A DNA stretch of 64,000 nucleotides, from assembly GCF_001723175.1 (NCBI RefSeq), contig NC_064655.1:1674001-1738000 (forward strand), given 5' to 3'. The notes under the pieces are model-generated. The model ran no database searches, was not told the DNA's origin, and saw nothing but the letters and a program-made list of their open reading frames with translations. Origin of the DNA: Penicillium oxalicum (lineage: Eukaryota > Ascomycota > Eurotiomycetes > Eurotiales > Aspergillaceae). The position numbers and the translations under genes are program-made. Positions 1-10,782 of this stretch are shown here, one piece after another. Numbering within the stretch: position 1 is the first letter of the stretch; each line of letters starts with the position of its first letter.

Positions 1-1
1 A

Positions 2-451
2 ATTCTGAGCCGCTTCAGCCAGCGCGTGCCCCGCTTCATCTGGACCTTGCTTGCCTCGTGCGTCTCCCTCGCCATCGCCATTCCCGGCTACTCCTCCTTT
101 GAGACCGTTCTCGAGAACTTTATGAACTTCATCGCCTACTGGCTGGCGATCTATTCCGGCATCGCCATTGCCGATCACTTTGTCTTCAAGCGGGGCTTTG
201 GTGGCTATCGTCCTGAAATTTACGATCAGCCCGACAAGTTGCCGCTGGGTATCGCTGCTTCGATCGCCTTTTGCTTTGGTGTTGCCGGAATGGTGACCGG
301 TATGAGCCAGACATGGTTCGTTGGACCCATTGCCAAGCACGCCGGCGAGCTTCCGTTCGGCGGCGATGTGGGCTTTGAGTGTGGCTTTGCCTTTTCATTT
401 GTTGTCTATTGCGCGTTACGGCCGTTGGAACTTCATTACTTCCGCCGGTAG
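2..451 (+). CDS. NCS1-family purine-cytosine permease, C-terminal part (5' truncated by window edge)
   Basis: An open frame enters from the left edge at base 2 and stops at TAG 449-451, giving about 149 C-terminal residues. The segment has hydrophobic helices around IWTLLASCVSLAIAIPGY, FMNFIAYWLAIYSGIAIADH and GIAASIAFCFGVAGMV. The cytoplasmic motif DHFVFKRGFGGYRP and the tail LRPLELHYFRR are characteristic of fungal Fcy2/FcyB-like cytosine-purine/H+ symporters (NCS1 family) of the plasma membrane. The start and substrate-binding helices lie outside the window, so substrate cannot be assigned. The gene is convergent with the zinc transporter on the minus strand. The ATG-less beginning is a window artefact, not a defect. 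Confidence 0.9.
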   Translation: MLSRFSQRVPRFIWTLLASCVSLAIAIPGYSSFETVLENFMNFIAYWLAIYSGIAIADHFVFKRGFGGYRPEIYDQPDKLPLGIAASIAFCFGVAGMVTGMSQTWFVGPIAKHAGELPFGGDVGFECGFAFSFVVYCALRPLELHYFRR

Positions 452-833
452 GCTTCTCGATCGGGACCGGATGGGAAATTTTTTTTGTTTTTTTTTGTTT
501 CTGTACATATGGAATGGTTGGCTTTTGGCCTTTGGACATGACAGAGTTTTGGGAGGTTCATAAGGAAATGTACGGGTTTAATGTAACTAGCTTCTATAGC
601 ATGCACTGTGCATGACCTTTTTAGGATATCGTCATCAATAGCTCTCAAAAAATCGAGCCCTTGATCTGCACATCGCCCACGTCCGCTCAGCAATTGAATT
701 TGGCCCATTCACCCATCTGTGCATATTCCGCTTGATTGTAGTAATCCACAGCCTCTACAGTAGATCACCATTCCTAGCACTGCAGCTCTCGGGTAGCGTC
801 CCATCTCCCATCTCGTAATTCCAATCTTCACTG
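452..833. other. Convergent 3' intergenic region
   Basis: About 380 bp lie between the stop codons of the permease (+) and the zinc transporter (-). A T-rich run at about 478-500 fits a 3' UTR. No coding frame with family similarity is visible. Confidence 0.6.
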
Positions 834-2072
834 TCAGCTACAACACGTCAAATCCAAACAAAGACTACCACAACCAGCTTTGCACTCAATCACCACCTTG
901 TCCGAAAGACTCCCCCTTCGCCAACAACCACCGTCTTCCTTCCCCTTGTCAACTCCTCCTCCTCCATTCCCCTCCACCCCCGAACTGCGTGCCGATCCAC
1001 TTGCGGTCGAGGAAACCCGTCGCCGACTTGCCATATGTATCTCCGGCTGGAGAGTCACCGAATGGATCCCATAGGCGTGGAAACATTCGCGAATAGTAAC
1101 GGCCAAATTGTCAAAATCAACCACTGCATGGCCGTCGAGAACAATATGCGCCGACGCAAGAGATTTGGTCTGATTGAGTTGCCAGATGTGCAGTTCATGC
1201 ACGGCCAGGACACCGGGGAGACCCTCGAGATCGTGCTTGACGTCGTCATGGTCGACGCCTTGCGGGGCGCTCTGGAGGAGGATCTGACCTGCGTGTTTGA
1301 CTGGGGAGGAGAGGGGGGCATGGCATTAGCGCGCGATTCATCACTAGCCATTGCAGTAGGCACACTCGTTAAGGGGGGGGGGCAGTACACTACACTAAAC
1401 TACACTGCACTGTACATAGCGAATACACTCGGAATCTCTGGACTTACTTAATGGAATCGACGACAAGAAAATCATAATGGCGATTCCCATACTCACGGCC
1501 GGATCCGCATAGAATCGGCCCCTGTAATGGGCGAACCAAATGACCGCCGCGGCGACAATGACGCCGAGGTTATTGGCACAGTCGCCAATGACATGGATGA
1601 GAACACCCATCATGGCAAGATCTCGGTGTGGTTTGTGAATTGCATTCTTGGCATTGACGTGATGCTTGTGGTGGATGTGCTGCGCGCGTATACCAACCGG
1701 TGGGGTGTGGGTTAGTCTCCGCTATGACGACGGGGATGCTGGGATGAGGCGAGGGTTGGAGGTTTTTTTGGTGTGGTTTTCTTTTTCTTTTTTTTTTCTT
1801 GGGAGAATGAGCATTTCTTACCTTCTCTTCGGAGAGATTAATTGGGATTGGTTCGATTGTTGGAGAGGTGTACAGAGATGAATCTTTGCCACTGTCCGTA
1901 GTAGGATGATTGCTCTGATGGTGACATTGACTGGGTTCGTGGCCATGAGTATGCCCGCCATGGCTATGACTGTGGTCGTGACCACCACCATTGGAATGAG
2001 AATGGTCTCAAGAGAGACTTAGCATAATGACACACCCTTTGAGAAAAGAAAAGAAAGGAAACCCATGTGATA

Positions 2073-2114
<42 letters not shown>

Positions 2115-2468
2115 ACGACATGCTTACCATGCAAAAAGACCACGCTGACCAAGTTCAACGTAAATCCAACACATCCCATAATCAAGACAAGCTTGGGATT
2201 CTCAACTTCTATAGGCTGATATCAGCATCGTGAGGGCACAGTGTCATATCTCTCTTTCCTCGACATAAACAGACCTTGCACGGAGATGAATCTCTCGATG
2301 GATTGCAAAAAGATGCTAATTCCTAAACCAAAGAGCAAGACTCCATTGAAAAAAGCACCTAGCAGTTGAATGCGCTGCCAGCCAAAAGTGAGTGACTGGG
2401 GAGCGTCGGTGCGCTCGGCGACCTGTTGTCGGAAGCATGTGTAAGCATGGGATGATTTAACGAATTAA

Positions 2469-2505
<37 letters not shown>

Positions 2506-2963
2506 GAGAGAGAGAGAGACTCACAATGGCGGCGACCAGGGCCACGATAAAGCCCACCAAGTCATTGAGCTTAGATATGTTAGTTTTTCTGACGTGGTAT
2601 TCCCCAAGGGTTTCAAATTTCTACCCTTGCCAGGACTCAGCACACGTTGAAACATACATAGTGAAAAGCATCGGCCACCAGGGCGAGCGAATGTGTGTAG
2701 AATCCGACTAGTAAAAGACGAGGCCTTGATTAATAGACGATCCCAACGGCCGAATTTGATTGGTTCTCGCCATGGCTCATTCGCAGACAGTATCGATGGA
2801 AGCCAACTAGGCCCATCGGTTGAAGCATTCGATTGAAGAACAGGCCGAGGTCACTCGTCGAACAGTAGAATCATGCTCACATACTTGAAATTTCCGCCAC
2901 GAAGAAACAAAGCGATATGCCAATGACGGCACTCAATCGCTGAACTCGAGAGATCTTCAACAT
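834..2963 (-). CDS. zrc1: Zinc/cadmium cation diffusion facilitator (ZRC1/COT1-type vacuolar transporter)
   Basis: Eight exons on the minus strand: 2963-2885, 2707-2658, 2569-2525, 2422-2275, 2208-2128, 2006-1822, 1679-1448 and 1300-834. The phases join cleanly into 428 residues. CDF proteins exchange Zn2+/Cd2+ for H+ and load the vacuole. Visible features: first helix at ISLCFFVAEIS; the metal-site pair HSLALVADAFH in TM2 and HVIGD in TM5; a histidine-rich loop (repeated HSH, HDH, HTHGH) at about residues 135-195; the cytosolic domain with HELHIWQL; and a cysteine-rich tail (CGSLC, then CC). Acceptor choice for the exon at 1679 is the least certain, since an in-frame upstream AG exists. Two introns are filled with simple repeats. 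The gene is divergent from the DUF4396 gene across about 740 bp. Confidence 0.9.
2074..2112. repeat. Poly-A tract of 39 (poly-T on the gene strand)
   Basis: An uninterrupted run of 39 A lies inside an intron of the zinc transporter gene (intron 2127-2007), so the pre-mRNA carries 39 U just after the 5' splice site. Confidence 0.97.
2468..2519. repeat. (AG)n microsatellite
   Basis: About 25 AG units with one interruption (GGG). The repeat lies in the zinc transporter intron 2524-2423; on the gene strand it becomes (CT)n beginning right after the donor GTGAGT. Confidence 0.97.
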
Positions 2964-3704
2964 TGTCGGATAGATGAATAGGTGAATCTGCCCTTGATTC
3001 ACTGTCTCATTGAATATCGGTGGAATGTAACAAAAAACTCTCCAAATAAGGCAGAATGTCAACAGCAGAGGCCGTTGCTTTTAGATAAAACTCTTCCTCT
3101 GATCTGGGACCCGTGTAGTTGAAGACAAAGGTCCGCTTAGCAGTAATTTGATTCGAAGTTTTGGCACTTGAACAAAGAAAGGACACACCAAAGTTGAGTC
3201 GCGGTTCCTCCCTCTCTTTGATGCGCCACGACCTCAGGAATGTTCGGGTCGTGCATGATACGATGCCTTAGGTTGTGGCTGCAGAGCAGCCTGGAGCACT
3301 TGTGGTGGCTGGCTGGCTGTGTGCATACTGAGGTCTTGCAAGAATCGGACGGGTGTTGGTCGCCGGCACGGACGCTGAGAAAATAAATACCGCTTAAACA
3401 TGCATATTTAGGACACTCAATGAATCACTTCTTTTTTCACCCGTGAAACTTGGGTCTCATTTTACCATCTGCCAAGCTTCGGCATCTACCTGTCAGATAT
3501 TCCGCCGTGTCCTTGATGAGGCATTTGTGCCTGCGCTAGCGCCCATTGTGGTTACTTTCGACGGTACTTGTTATTTAACTTTAGGCCGTGGCCCACCAAA
3601 CCTTTCGCCCGATGTGAACCTATAAATCGAATCCTTTCTCATTCAATCTCAACATCTGATCAGCAGTCTCAGTCTCTAGACCGATTCATCAGTCAGAGAA
3701 AGAA
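2964..3704. promoter_or_regulatory. Shared divergent promoter region (zinc transporter / DUF4396 gene)
   Basis: A 741-bp gap between two start codons pointing away from each other. No conserved coding frame is visible. A specific zinc-response site could not be assigned by eye. Inference is from gene orientation only. Confidence 0.45.
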
Positions 3705-4436
3705 ATGTTGCAAACGCACTCATTTGCGGTGAAGTACTGCTTTTCGCCTCTCAGGCCTCTCGTACTGCAGGCACCCCTGGGATCTCGACATTTTACATGC
3801 TCCTTGCCGAGGCCCACCTGCCAATCACATCAATCAAACAACAAGCCTCCTTGCTCATCCACTCAGCACAACACCACTCCAGCTCGCTCTCTCTCAGGCT
3901 GGTCTACTACCTTCTGGTCCTGCCGAGCGACCTGGGGAAGAGCAGGCATCAATACACTGCGATGTCTGGTCGGATGTACCATTGGGGATTTCTCCGCACT
4001 ATGGACTCTACAGTCCTATTATCCCGAGCTGGGCGTGAATACCATCATGCTCGCGTCAAGTAAGAACCGCAATACCGTAGACTCGATTGTTTTTGAGAAA
4101 GGCAGACTTACTCAATCATTTCCCCGTCGGGATATATTTATAGTGGCCTCCGGCATCACGACATCCATCATCCTTGAAACATGGTTGCTTCGCCGGGGTG
4201 CAGATCAGCTCTCCTGGTCGAGAGCCGCTCGGACAGCCATGGGCATGAGTATGGTCTCAATGGTAGCCATGGAAATCGCCGAGAATGCAGTGGATTACCA
4301 TTTGACTGGAGGTGTGATCGCGTTTGAAGATCCCAAATTCTGGGCTGCTGCCGTATTGTCGATCGGGGCTGGATATCTGGCGCCTTTGCCGTACAATTAC
4401 CTGCGGTTGAAAAAGTATGGAAAGGCCTGCCATTGA
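3705..4436 (+). CDS. DUF4396-type membrane protein, probably mitochondrial
   Basis: ATG at 3705, stop at 4436. The frame is open throughout, but positions 4060-4143 look like an 84-nt intron (GTAAGA...TTTATAG). Removing it turns the junction into IMLASMASGITTSI, which fits the family better. The spliced product is 215 residues (exons 3705-4059 and 4144-4436). Family marks: LRCLVGCTIGDFSALW, TAMGMSMVSMVAMEIAENAV and the C-terminal APLPYNYLRLKKYGKACH, with small-residue-rich membrane helices. The first 80 or so residues carry basic residues and no Asp/Glu, which suggests a mitochondrial presequence (inference). Function of DUF4396 is not established. The gene is convergent with the minus-strand gene at 4674. 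Confidence 0.8.
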   Translation: MLQTHSFAVKYCFSPLRPLVLQAPLGSRHFTCSLPRPTCQSHQSNNKPPCSSTQHNTTPARSLSGWSTTFWSCRATWGRAGINTLRCLVGCTIGDFSALWTLQSYYPELGVNTIMLASSKNRNTVDSIVFEKGRLTQSFPRRDIFIVASGITTSIILETWLLRRGADQLSWSRAARTAMGMSMVSMVAMEIAENAVDYHLTGGVIAFEDPKFWAAAVLSIGAGYLAPLPYNYLRLKKYGKACH

Positions 4437-4673
4437 AGACATGAGTATGGGCATATCGCGAACTTACAATCATCACGTGTTGGATCTATCTTGAGGCTTC
4501 GTTTTTGCTTCTGCTTAAAGTTGTTATCAAAGATGAACAAGAAATGCCCTGTTACAGGTTGAAGCCCGGCTGATTCGAACCATCATTCTCTTTTTTATCT
4601 CCTTTGAAATGCGATAGGAGTCATCCTATTCTATTCTGCCTTGCTCTGGTTCCTGCTTGACTATTGCCACACT
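4437..4673. other. Short convergent intergenic region
   Basis: 237 bp between two 3' ends; nothing recognisable beyond likely untranslated sequence. Confidence 0.5.
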
Positions 4674-6005
4674 TCATTCATCGTCCGATTGCGCCGTCTC
4701 TTGTTTCACCCTTGCACTCCCCGTGACCATGTCGCCAATGCTCATCCGATTCTCTCTCACTACCATTCCTTCCGAAGAAGAGTAGGGTTTTGCTTTCTTG
4801 TGAGACAGAGAAATACCATCACCTATCTTCCCAAGCAGGGTGCCTCTAGTAACGATGATCCTGAATACCTCCCCATTTGATCTCTCCTGCACTTTATGCA
4901 GACCCGGATAGATAGTGAAAATACACTCGCCAATCGTAGCATCATTCGGCAGAGGCCGAATCTCTCCTTCCCGAATCATGCGATGCGTCCTCAGGTCAAT
5001 GACATCGAAAGCCTGCAAGTCCTGCAGTTGCAGAGAACTTGATTCCAAATTCCAATCCCAGCTAAACGTTTCCGCGCAACACTGAATTATGGTGCAGAGT
5101 TCCGCCAAAACCATCACATGTCGCTCGCAAAATTTGCGAAGCGTGTTTGGTGGAAGCATATCATGAGATAACCCGGCGATATTGAGCATTGCCTGTATTT
5201 CGTTTGTGAGTGCATGGCACTGCTCAATGACCTTCTCTTTGTAGCTCTGAGAAGATGAATACGCTCTCATCGCGTCGGACTTCCATTTTTGGATTGTCAA
5301 GCGATCTATCAGTTGCCAAGCAACGTTAGACAAATGGTTCTTCCACACTCCGTCCCCTTGAGCAGAAGTTCACTCGCCTTTCCCTTGTGTATGTTCCATG
5401 TGGAAAGCAGTGTTCTCCAGAAACAGAGACTGATCGCATGAAAGACCGAGACCAGAAGGCTTGGACAATTTCTCCCATAGAAGACACGAGGCAAAATGCC
5501 CTAAGAGCTCCACTTGAAAGTGTATCGGGGGGAGACGGGGAGATGTTGTTTGAAAAGCCAGTGAGACTGGATTGCCTCTCATCTGATCATAAAGAATCTC
5601 CCAGCTGGACGTGTTTTGATTGAAATCGGGAAGACTTTCAAAAAAGCTCGTCAGTCCCGCACAGATCCCCGCGAAATCATCTGCAAGAGATCTGTCACTG
5701 ATATCTGAAGGTGGTATCTGTCGAAAGATTGCTTGACGATACTTCTCATTCTCTTCACTGAGTTTTCGAATTTGGTCGGCCTGCTCGAGATTCTGAAGAC
5801 TAGCCTCTCGAAGTCTCGATCTCTCGACGAACCCGTTTGCGAGGTCTTCTTGTAGGCTATGGAGGGCCGACGTTATGTGGTGTTTGGCACCGCGGAAGAA
5901 ATAGTTCACGTCGATGGGAGGCTCTTCAATGGAAGTAAACAAAGAGCCTTGAAATTGAGACTGGGATTGGGGTTCTGGAGATTGAATTTGATGCGAAGAG
6001 GACAT
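4674..6005 (-). CDS. Unrecognised coiled-coil protein, divergent partner of the Hsp70-like gene
   Basis: ATG at 6005, stop at 4674-4676. The frame is interrupted only by one TGA at 5372-5370 and then continues in the same frame. A 72-nt GC-AG intron (5377-5306; AG|GCGAGT donor, CTAAC branch, CTGATAG acceptor) removes that stop and keeps phase, giving 419 residues (exons 6005-5378 and 5305-4674). The N-terminus is rich in Gln/Ser. A charged heptad-like helix (LSEENEKYRQAIF region) at about residues 60-95 suggests a coiled coil. I recognise no catalytic motif and no family. Its 5' end faces the Hsp70-like gene across 365 bp, so the two may be co-regulated. Without the intron the stop would truncate the protein at 211 residues. 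Confidence 0.65.
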
Positions 6006-6370
6006 GATCTGGTCATTTCTCTTTGAAGATTTGGTCCAAAAAATCTACGTGGAAGCGTCAGGAACTATGACTGGCTTGCAGAACTTGATATGTGAGTGTT
6101 GGACCAGAAATTTTTCACGTTGAATTTTCCCCTTTCTTTGCTTTGGAACGAGGAAGTCTCCTCTCTGAATTGGACTGGAAGTTCCGTGTTTCTAAAACAT
6201 AAACTAGGGGAAGACAAAGCGCCCTCATTGTATCTTTCTATTGTTTCCCCGACCTCGCAAGATAGACCATATCGAGCACAAAGGAAACACGTTGAATACC
6301 AACTAGGCTCATACTCAGCAAATTTCTGTCAAGCTTCACTGGCACCTGTTCACAAAAACACGAAAAAGCC
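6006..6370. promoter_or_regulatory. Divergent promoter between coiled-coil gene and Hsp70-like gene
   Basis: 365 bp separate two divergent start codons (6005 minus, 6371 plus). No specific factor site is assigned. Promoter role is inferred from orientation. Confidence 0.4.
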
Positions 6371-8361
6371 ATGTCAGAAATCGCACCCGGCACGACAACC
6401 ATCCTAGCATTAGATTTTGGTACGACATATTCGGGTGTGGCCTGGGCTCAAATTTCTGCGGTCAGTATTTGACTCTGTCATCGAGTGCAGCAGAGAATGA
6501 ACTTGAGAGATTTCCTAGCCCGAGTCTCCTTGTCTGATCAATCAATGGCCGGTCGACAATTCGGAATCGTTAGGGGGTACGACAAGCGAAAAAGTGCCCA
6601 CGGAGCTGGCATTTTCGTACGAAAGACCTTCGAGGAGAATTCTCTGGGGCTTTCAAATTCCAGATGAGATGCCTCGTCTTCACTGGTTTAAGCTCAGGCT
6701 GGACCCCGACCAGAAAGAGCACATCATCCCTTCTCTGGCCAAATTCCATAAAGATTGGAAACAAATGAGCTTACCCCATCATGCCACGATAGAGAGCGTG
6801 CCGACAGACTATCTCCGGTCCCTCCTCAATCATGTGCACAGCGTCTTAAAGATTCAACTCGGTCCAGCCTTTGATACAATGGTCTTTGCCCACGTCATCA
6901 CTGTTCCTGCAATGTGGACTGGAAAGGCACAGGCTCGTCTGAGGTAATGCGCCCAAGAGGCTGGGCTTGGTGAGACTTCGGATATTCACATCATATCCGA
7001 GCCGGAAGCCGCCGCCATTCATGCGCTTCGGGCAACGAGACCCAACAATCTTGAAGTCGGCGACACGGTGCTCTTGATTGATGCTGGAGACGGCACGGTC
7101 GACTTGATCACTTTCACAATTGAACAGCTCCTGCCTTGTCTCCGTCTTCGAGAAGCAGCGGCCGGTACGGAAGCATATTGCGGAAGCTCTTTCCTCAACC
7201 GCCGTTTTGAAGACTTTCTTCGTCAACGATTGCAATCCAATCGGGCTGGGACAGTGATACACTGGATTACGCGATGAAACGCTTCGATGCTTACGCCAAG
7301 AGACAGTTTACCGGTGATACAACGGATATCTTTAGCTTTCCTGTCCATGGTATCGCCGATGATGTAGAGCTCAAAGTCCACCGGGGAATGCTGAGGGTGT
7401 CAGGAGAGGAGATGCGTGCCATCTTCTTGCCTGTGCTTGACGAAGTAGTGAGGCTCACAAACCAACAGATCAAATTATCCAAAAGCTCCATGAAAGCCGC
7501 TCTTGTGGTTGGAGGTTTCGGGCAGAATCAATTTATTCGTAATCACATTCAAGAAAATATCCCGTCGGACGTGAGAGTGCTCGCACCACCAGACGGTTGG
7601 ACTGCCGTCGTCAGAGGAGCTTTGGCAAAAGTTCTCTCGCAAGCGTCCCCTTCGATCCCTCGAATCGTGATATCTTCTCGTGTTGCTCGCATGCACTATG
7701 GACATGTCATGTCCGTGCCATATGACATCCAGAAACACGACACCAACCGAGCGTAGGCAGGCCCTGACAAATCAACCGTTCAAGTCCTACAACCTGCTAA
7801 TACTCACCAGGTATTGGGATTACTACGAAGGAAGACGTTACATTAGTGTGATGAACTGGTTCATTCATCAAGTGAGTTATGAAGACCCCAAAGTGAAGTG
7901 AAAGAGAGAAAGAGAGAAAGAGAGAGAGACTCATTACCCTAGGGCGACTCAATCAGCGAGACGGCACCTATCATCACCTACTGGGAAAGAAAGTCTCTAG
8001 TCTCACAAGGACGGCCCAAAGTACTCACCACGGTATTCTATGAAATCCACACATCAAATGGGCGAGAGCCTCCCCTGTACCTCAATCGCCGTAAGTGGCT
8101 CATTCCCAGCACGATTCGGGCGATAATCGGACCCGGTGAACTCTTCTAAGCTGTATAATAGGCGTCCGACAGCATGCCACTATGAAAGCAGAACTCGACG
8201 ACGACCTCCAAAGAAGAATTCCTATTAAGACTGGACAAGATGGTGAGAAATATTATTTCATCGACTATGCATTTCATGCGCACTACTTCTCCGCGCATTG
8301 CGATGTTTCGCTCTGGTATGAGGGACGGCATCAGGGTAGCGCTCAGATCACATACCTTTGA
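6371..8361 (+). pseudogene. Hsp70-like (HSPA12-type) ATPase gene with a nonsense codon and a frameshift
   Basis: Exons as I read them: 6371-6460, 6519-7752, 7811-7871, 7943-8090 and 8162-8361. All splice sites are intact and in phase. The actin-like ATPase fold is clear: phosphate-1 loop LALDFGTTYSGVAWA, a TEL/SEKVPTE block, ISEPEAAAIHALR, phosphate-2 loop, and adenosine motif ALVVGGFGQNQF. Two lesions break it. An in-frame TAA at 6945-6947 interrupts the reading between ARLR and CAQEAGLGE. A one-base loss near 7242 shifts frame inside the sequence that would continue as GWDSDTLDYAMKRF. The phosphate-2 loop also reads DAGDGTVDL, where the family normally has Gly-Gly. The fungal HSPA12-like family is large and poorly characterised. 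Sequencing error cannot be excluded for the first two lesions. Confidence 0.82.
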
Positions 8362-9099
8362 GTCCCTCTGGTGCCTGAAGTTAGGTATTTGAAGGGCTGG
8401 CTGCAAGATTCCTATCAAAGAGGTCATTGATGATGAATAGGACGATTTGGCTGTTTTAAAAGCCAAAAGGTTTCGAGGAAGAGTCTTGAAACAGTCTTGA
8501 GCTCAAGGCAAAGGATTGTAAGATCTCATTAAGAAGCTTGTCTCGGCATCGAATTCTCTTTTTCTTTCTCCTCTTCAAATTGAGAAACTTGAGGACCAAT
8601 ACTTTTTTCCCGGAGCCCGGCGGACTACAAATGAATAGAACCACCACCACTGGATGGTGGATATCCGCCAGTTTGGGTTTACATGAGCGTTTTGTTAGGT
8701 GACGCATTGAATGGAGCGAGTGATGTACATCTCCGCCACAGAGCACACAAGAGTAAATATTGTCGACCTCACATGAAATTTCGCCAATGTCTCTGTTCAA
8801 TGGAGGCTCCATCCACGCTCCCACCTTCAATTCGGATCAATAAAACATTGTCTCATCGCTTATCCTAGGTTGTACTTGACCTCTATAAAGCTTTCAATGT
8901 TTTGAGTGCCTGAATGCCTGACTTTTCAAAAGGGGGCGTCCCCCCACGGAGGGGCAGATCAAAACCACGTGACTCCGTCAGGTACCAGCCACTGCCTGCG
9001 CCACAGCAAAATCGCCGCGAATTAATGAAATCCACAACGGACTCGCCTTTGAAGAAATCCGCGAAATTGAGCATTTGCCGCATCACATAACCACACACC
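8362..9099. other. Intergenic region upstream of tif35
   Basis: About 740 bp without a convincing gene. A minus-strand frame (8456-8830) has no family features. The last 150 bp are presumably the tif35 promoter. Confidence 0.5.
8966..8973. promoter_or_regulatory. CACGTGAC E-box-like site upstream of tif35
   Basis: The palindromic CACGTG core followed by AC lies about 130 bp before the tif35 ATG. CACGTG sites bind bHLH factors in fungi. Function here is inferred from position only. Confidence 0.3.
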
Positions 9100-10224
9100 A
9101 TGTCTCGACTGGGGAAGTGAGTATTGACACATGCAGATCGATCTGGAAGTTCTTGCCGCTGACTATCCTTTTTTTTTCCAAAACGTACAGCAACGCCGAC
9201 TGGGCCGACGATGACGAGTACGATGATCCCTCAGCGCTGCCCGCAACCCAAATTACCGAGAACAAAGACGGCACCAAGACGGTCGTCTCCTACCGCTTCA
9301 ACGATGAGAACAAGAAAGTGAAGGTCACCCGCAGAATCAAGTCTACTGTTGTTCGCGAGCACGTCAACCCACAGGTGGCCGAGCGTCGGTCTTGGGCCAA
9401 GTTCGGCCTCGAGAAGGGCCACGCGCCCGGCCCCTCCTTCGACACGACCTCCGTGGGCGAGAACATGATCTTCCGTCCCAGCACAAACTGGAAGGCCCAG
9501 GCTGCTGAGGCGGAGAAGAACCCCGAGCAGGGTAGCATGAAGGACCAGCTCAAGGACAAGAAGGTCAAGTGTCGTATTTGCAGTGGCGAGCATTTCACAG
9601 CCCGCTGTCCCTTCAAGGACACCATGGCCCCCGTCGAGGAGTCGACCGGTGCTGCTGGAGATATGGGCGTGGACGAGGGTGCTGCTGGCGGTCTGGGTGC
9701 TGGTTCTTCCAGCTACGTGCCTCCTCACTTGCGTGGAAAGGCTGGCGGTGCTGCTGGTGAGAAGATGGGTGGTCGCTTCGAAAAGGACGATCTCGCCACT
9801 CTCAGAGTTACAAACGTAGGCACATTCCGGACCACTCATACCTCCCGAAGATCTATTTCCCTGTTTACTGACATATCTTCTTTTCATCTTGACAGGTCAG
9901 CGAATTGGCAGAGGAACAAGAACTGCGCGATCTCTTCGAGCGGTTCGGTCGGGTCACCAGAGTTTTCCTTGCCCGGGACCGCGAAACCCAGCGGGCCAAG
10001 GGCTTTGCGTTCATCAGCTATGCGGATCGTGGCGATGCGGCTCGCGCTTGCGAGAAAATGGACGGCTGTATGTTCACATTTCCTTTTCTTCCTCGGAGTT
10101 TTCATGGACTTGCCCCCCCTCTCTTCTCCCTTGAAATTCGGAAACTAATCACTCTCTTTTCTCTGCTGCAGTCGGTTACCGCCATCTCATTCTTCGTGTC
10201 GAGTTCGCCAAGCGTTCTACTTAG
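9100..10224 (+). CDS. tif35: Eukaryotic translation initiation factor 3 subunit G (eIF3g/Tif35)
   Basis: Exons 9100-9116, 9191-9815, 9896-10067 and 10172-10224 join in phase to 288 residues. eIF3g is an RNA-binding subunit of the eIF3 complex that helps 40S scanning. Visible parts: acidic N-terminus ([16 protein letters not shown]), the eIF3g core with WAKFGLEKG, a CCHC-like zinc knuckle (C-R-I-C-x4-H-x4-C at about residue 160), a Gly/Ala-rich linker ending YVPPHLRGK, and a C-terminal RRM with RNP2 LRVTNVSE and RNP1 KGFAFISYA. The first exon holds only five codons plus two bases, so the start depends on the 74-nt first intron. Length agrees with fungal orthologues. Confidence 0.95.
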
Positions 10225-10757
10225 ATTCGCTCTCCTCCCCCGTTTTACCCTCTCATGACTCATTTCTGGCTGGATTCCTTTTCTTTCTGTCTTTCTGGCG
10301 GGCCTGGCTCTGTGCTGAAAGCTCTTTTCCTTTGAAATGTATGATTGATTGATTGTTAATGATGATTACCAAAAAAGACACCCACCATGTCAGTTACTTG
10401 CATTCGTCAGTCAGTACAAAAAGCAATGGTTGAGAGATTCTTGCACGATTTGGCTTGGCATGGACTCCTCCCCTTTTGACGGGGTATAATGTCCTCAATA
10501 TAACATCTTTCTGCTTCCAAAGGCCTTCTCTGTACCTCTTTCCTCTCTACTTTCATAGACAATTGAAGACGGCGCACTGGGTACGCTCAAAGAAGATATC
10601 AGTCTCTGCTCCGCCCTTGAAAAGAGGGAGCAAATATCTACGCAATATGGCATTCAACAGTACCAGACCAGCATTTTCCATCCGTCATTGAATCATTCTT
10701 CGTCTTCCTTGACGGCAAGCAATCGAAAAGGTATCAGTAACTAGAAATTTACAAGAT

Positions 10758-10782
10758 CCCCCCCCCCCCCCCCCCCCCCCCC
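10758..10782. repeat. Poly-C tract of 25
   Basis: Uninterrupted run of 25 C followed by AAAAAGGG, about 530 bp after the tif35 stop. Confidence 0.97.

Noticed and set aside
4570..4590. GGTTCGAATC on the minus strand as a tRNA B-box
   Set aside because: Flanking bases do not form a T-arm stem and no acceptor stem or A-box was found.
9231..9887. 218-codon minus-strand frame opposite tif35
   Set aside because: Antisense shadow of a strongly biased coding exon; no family features.
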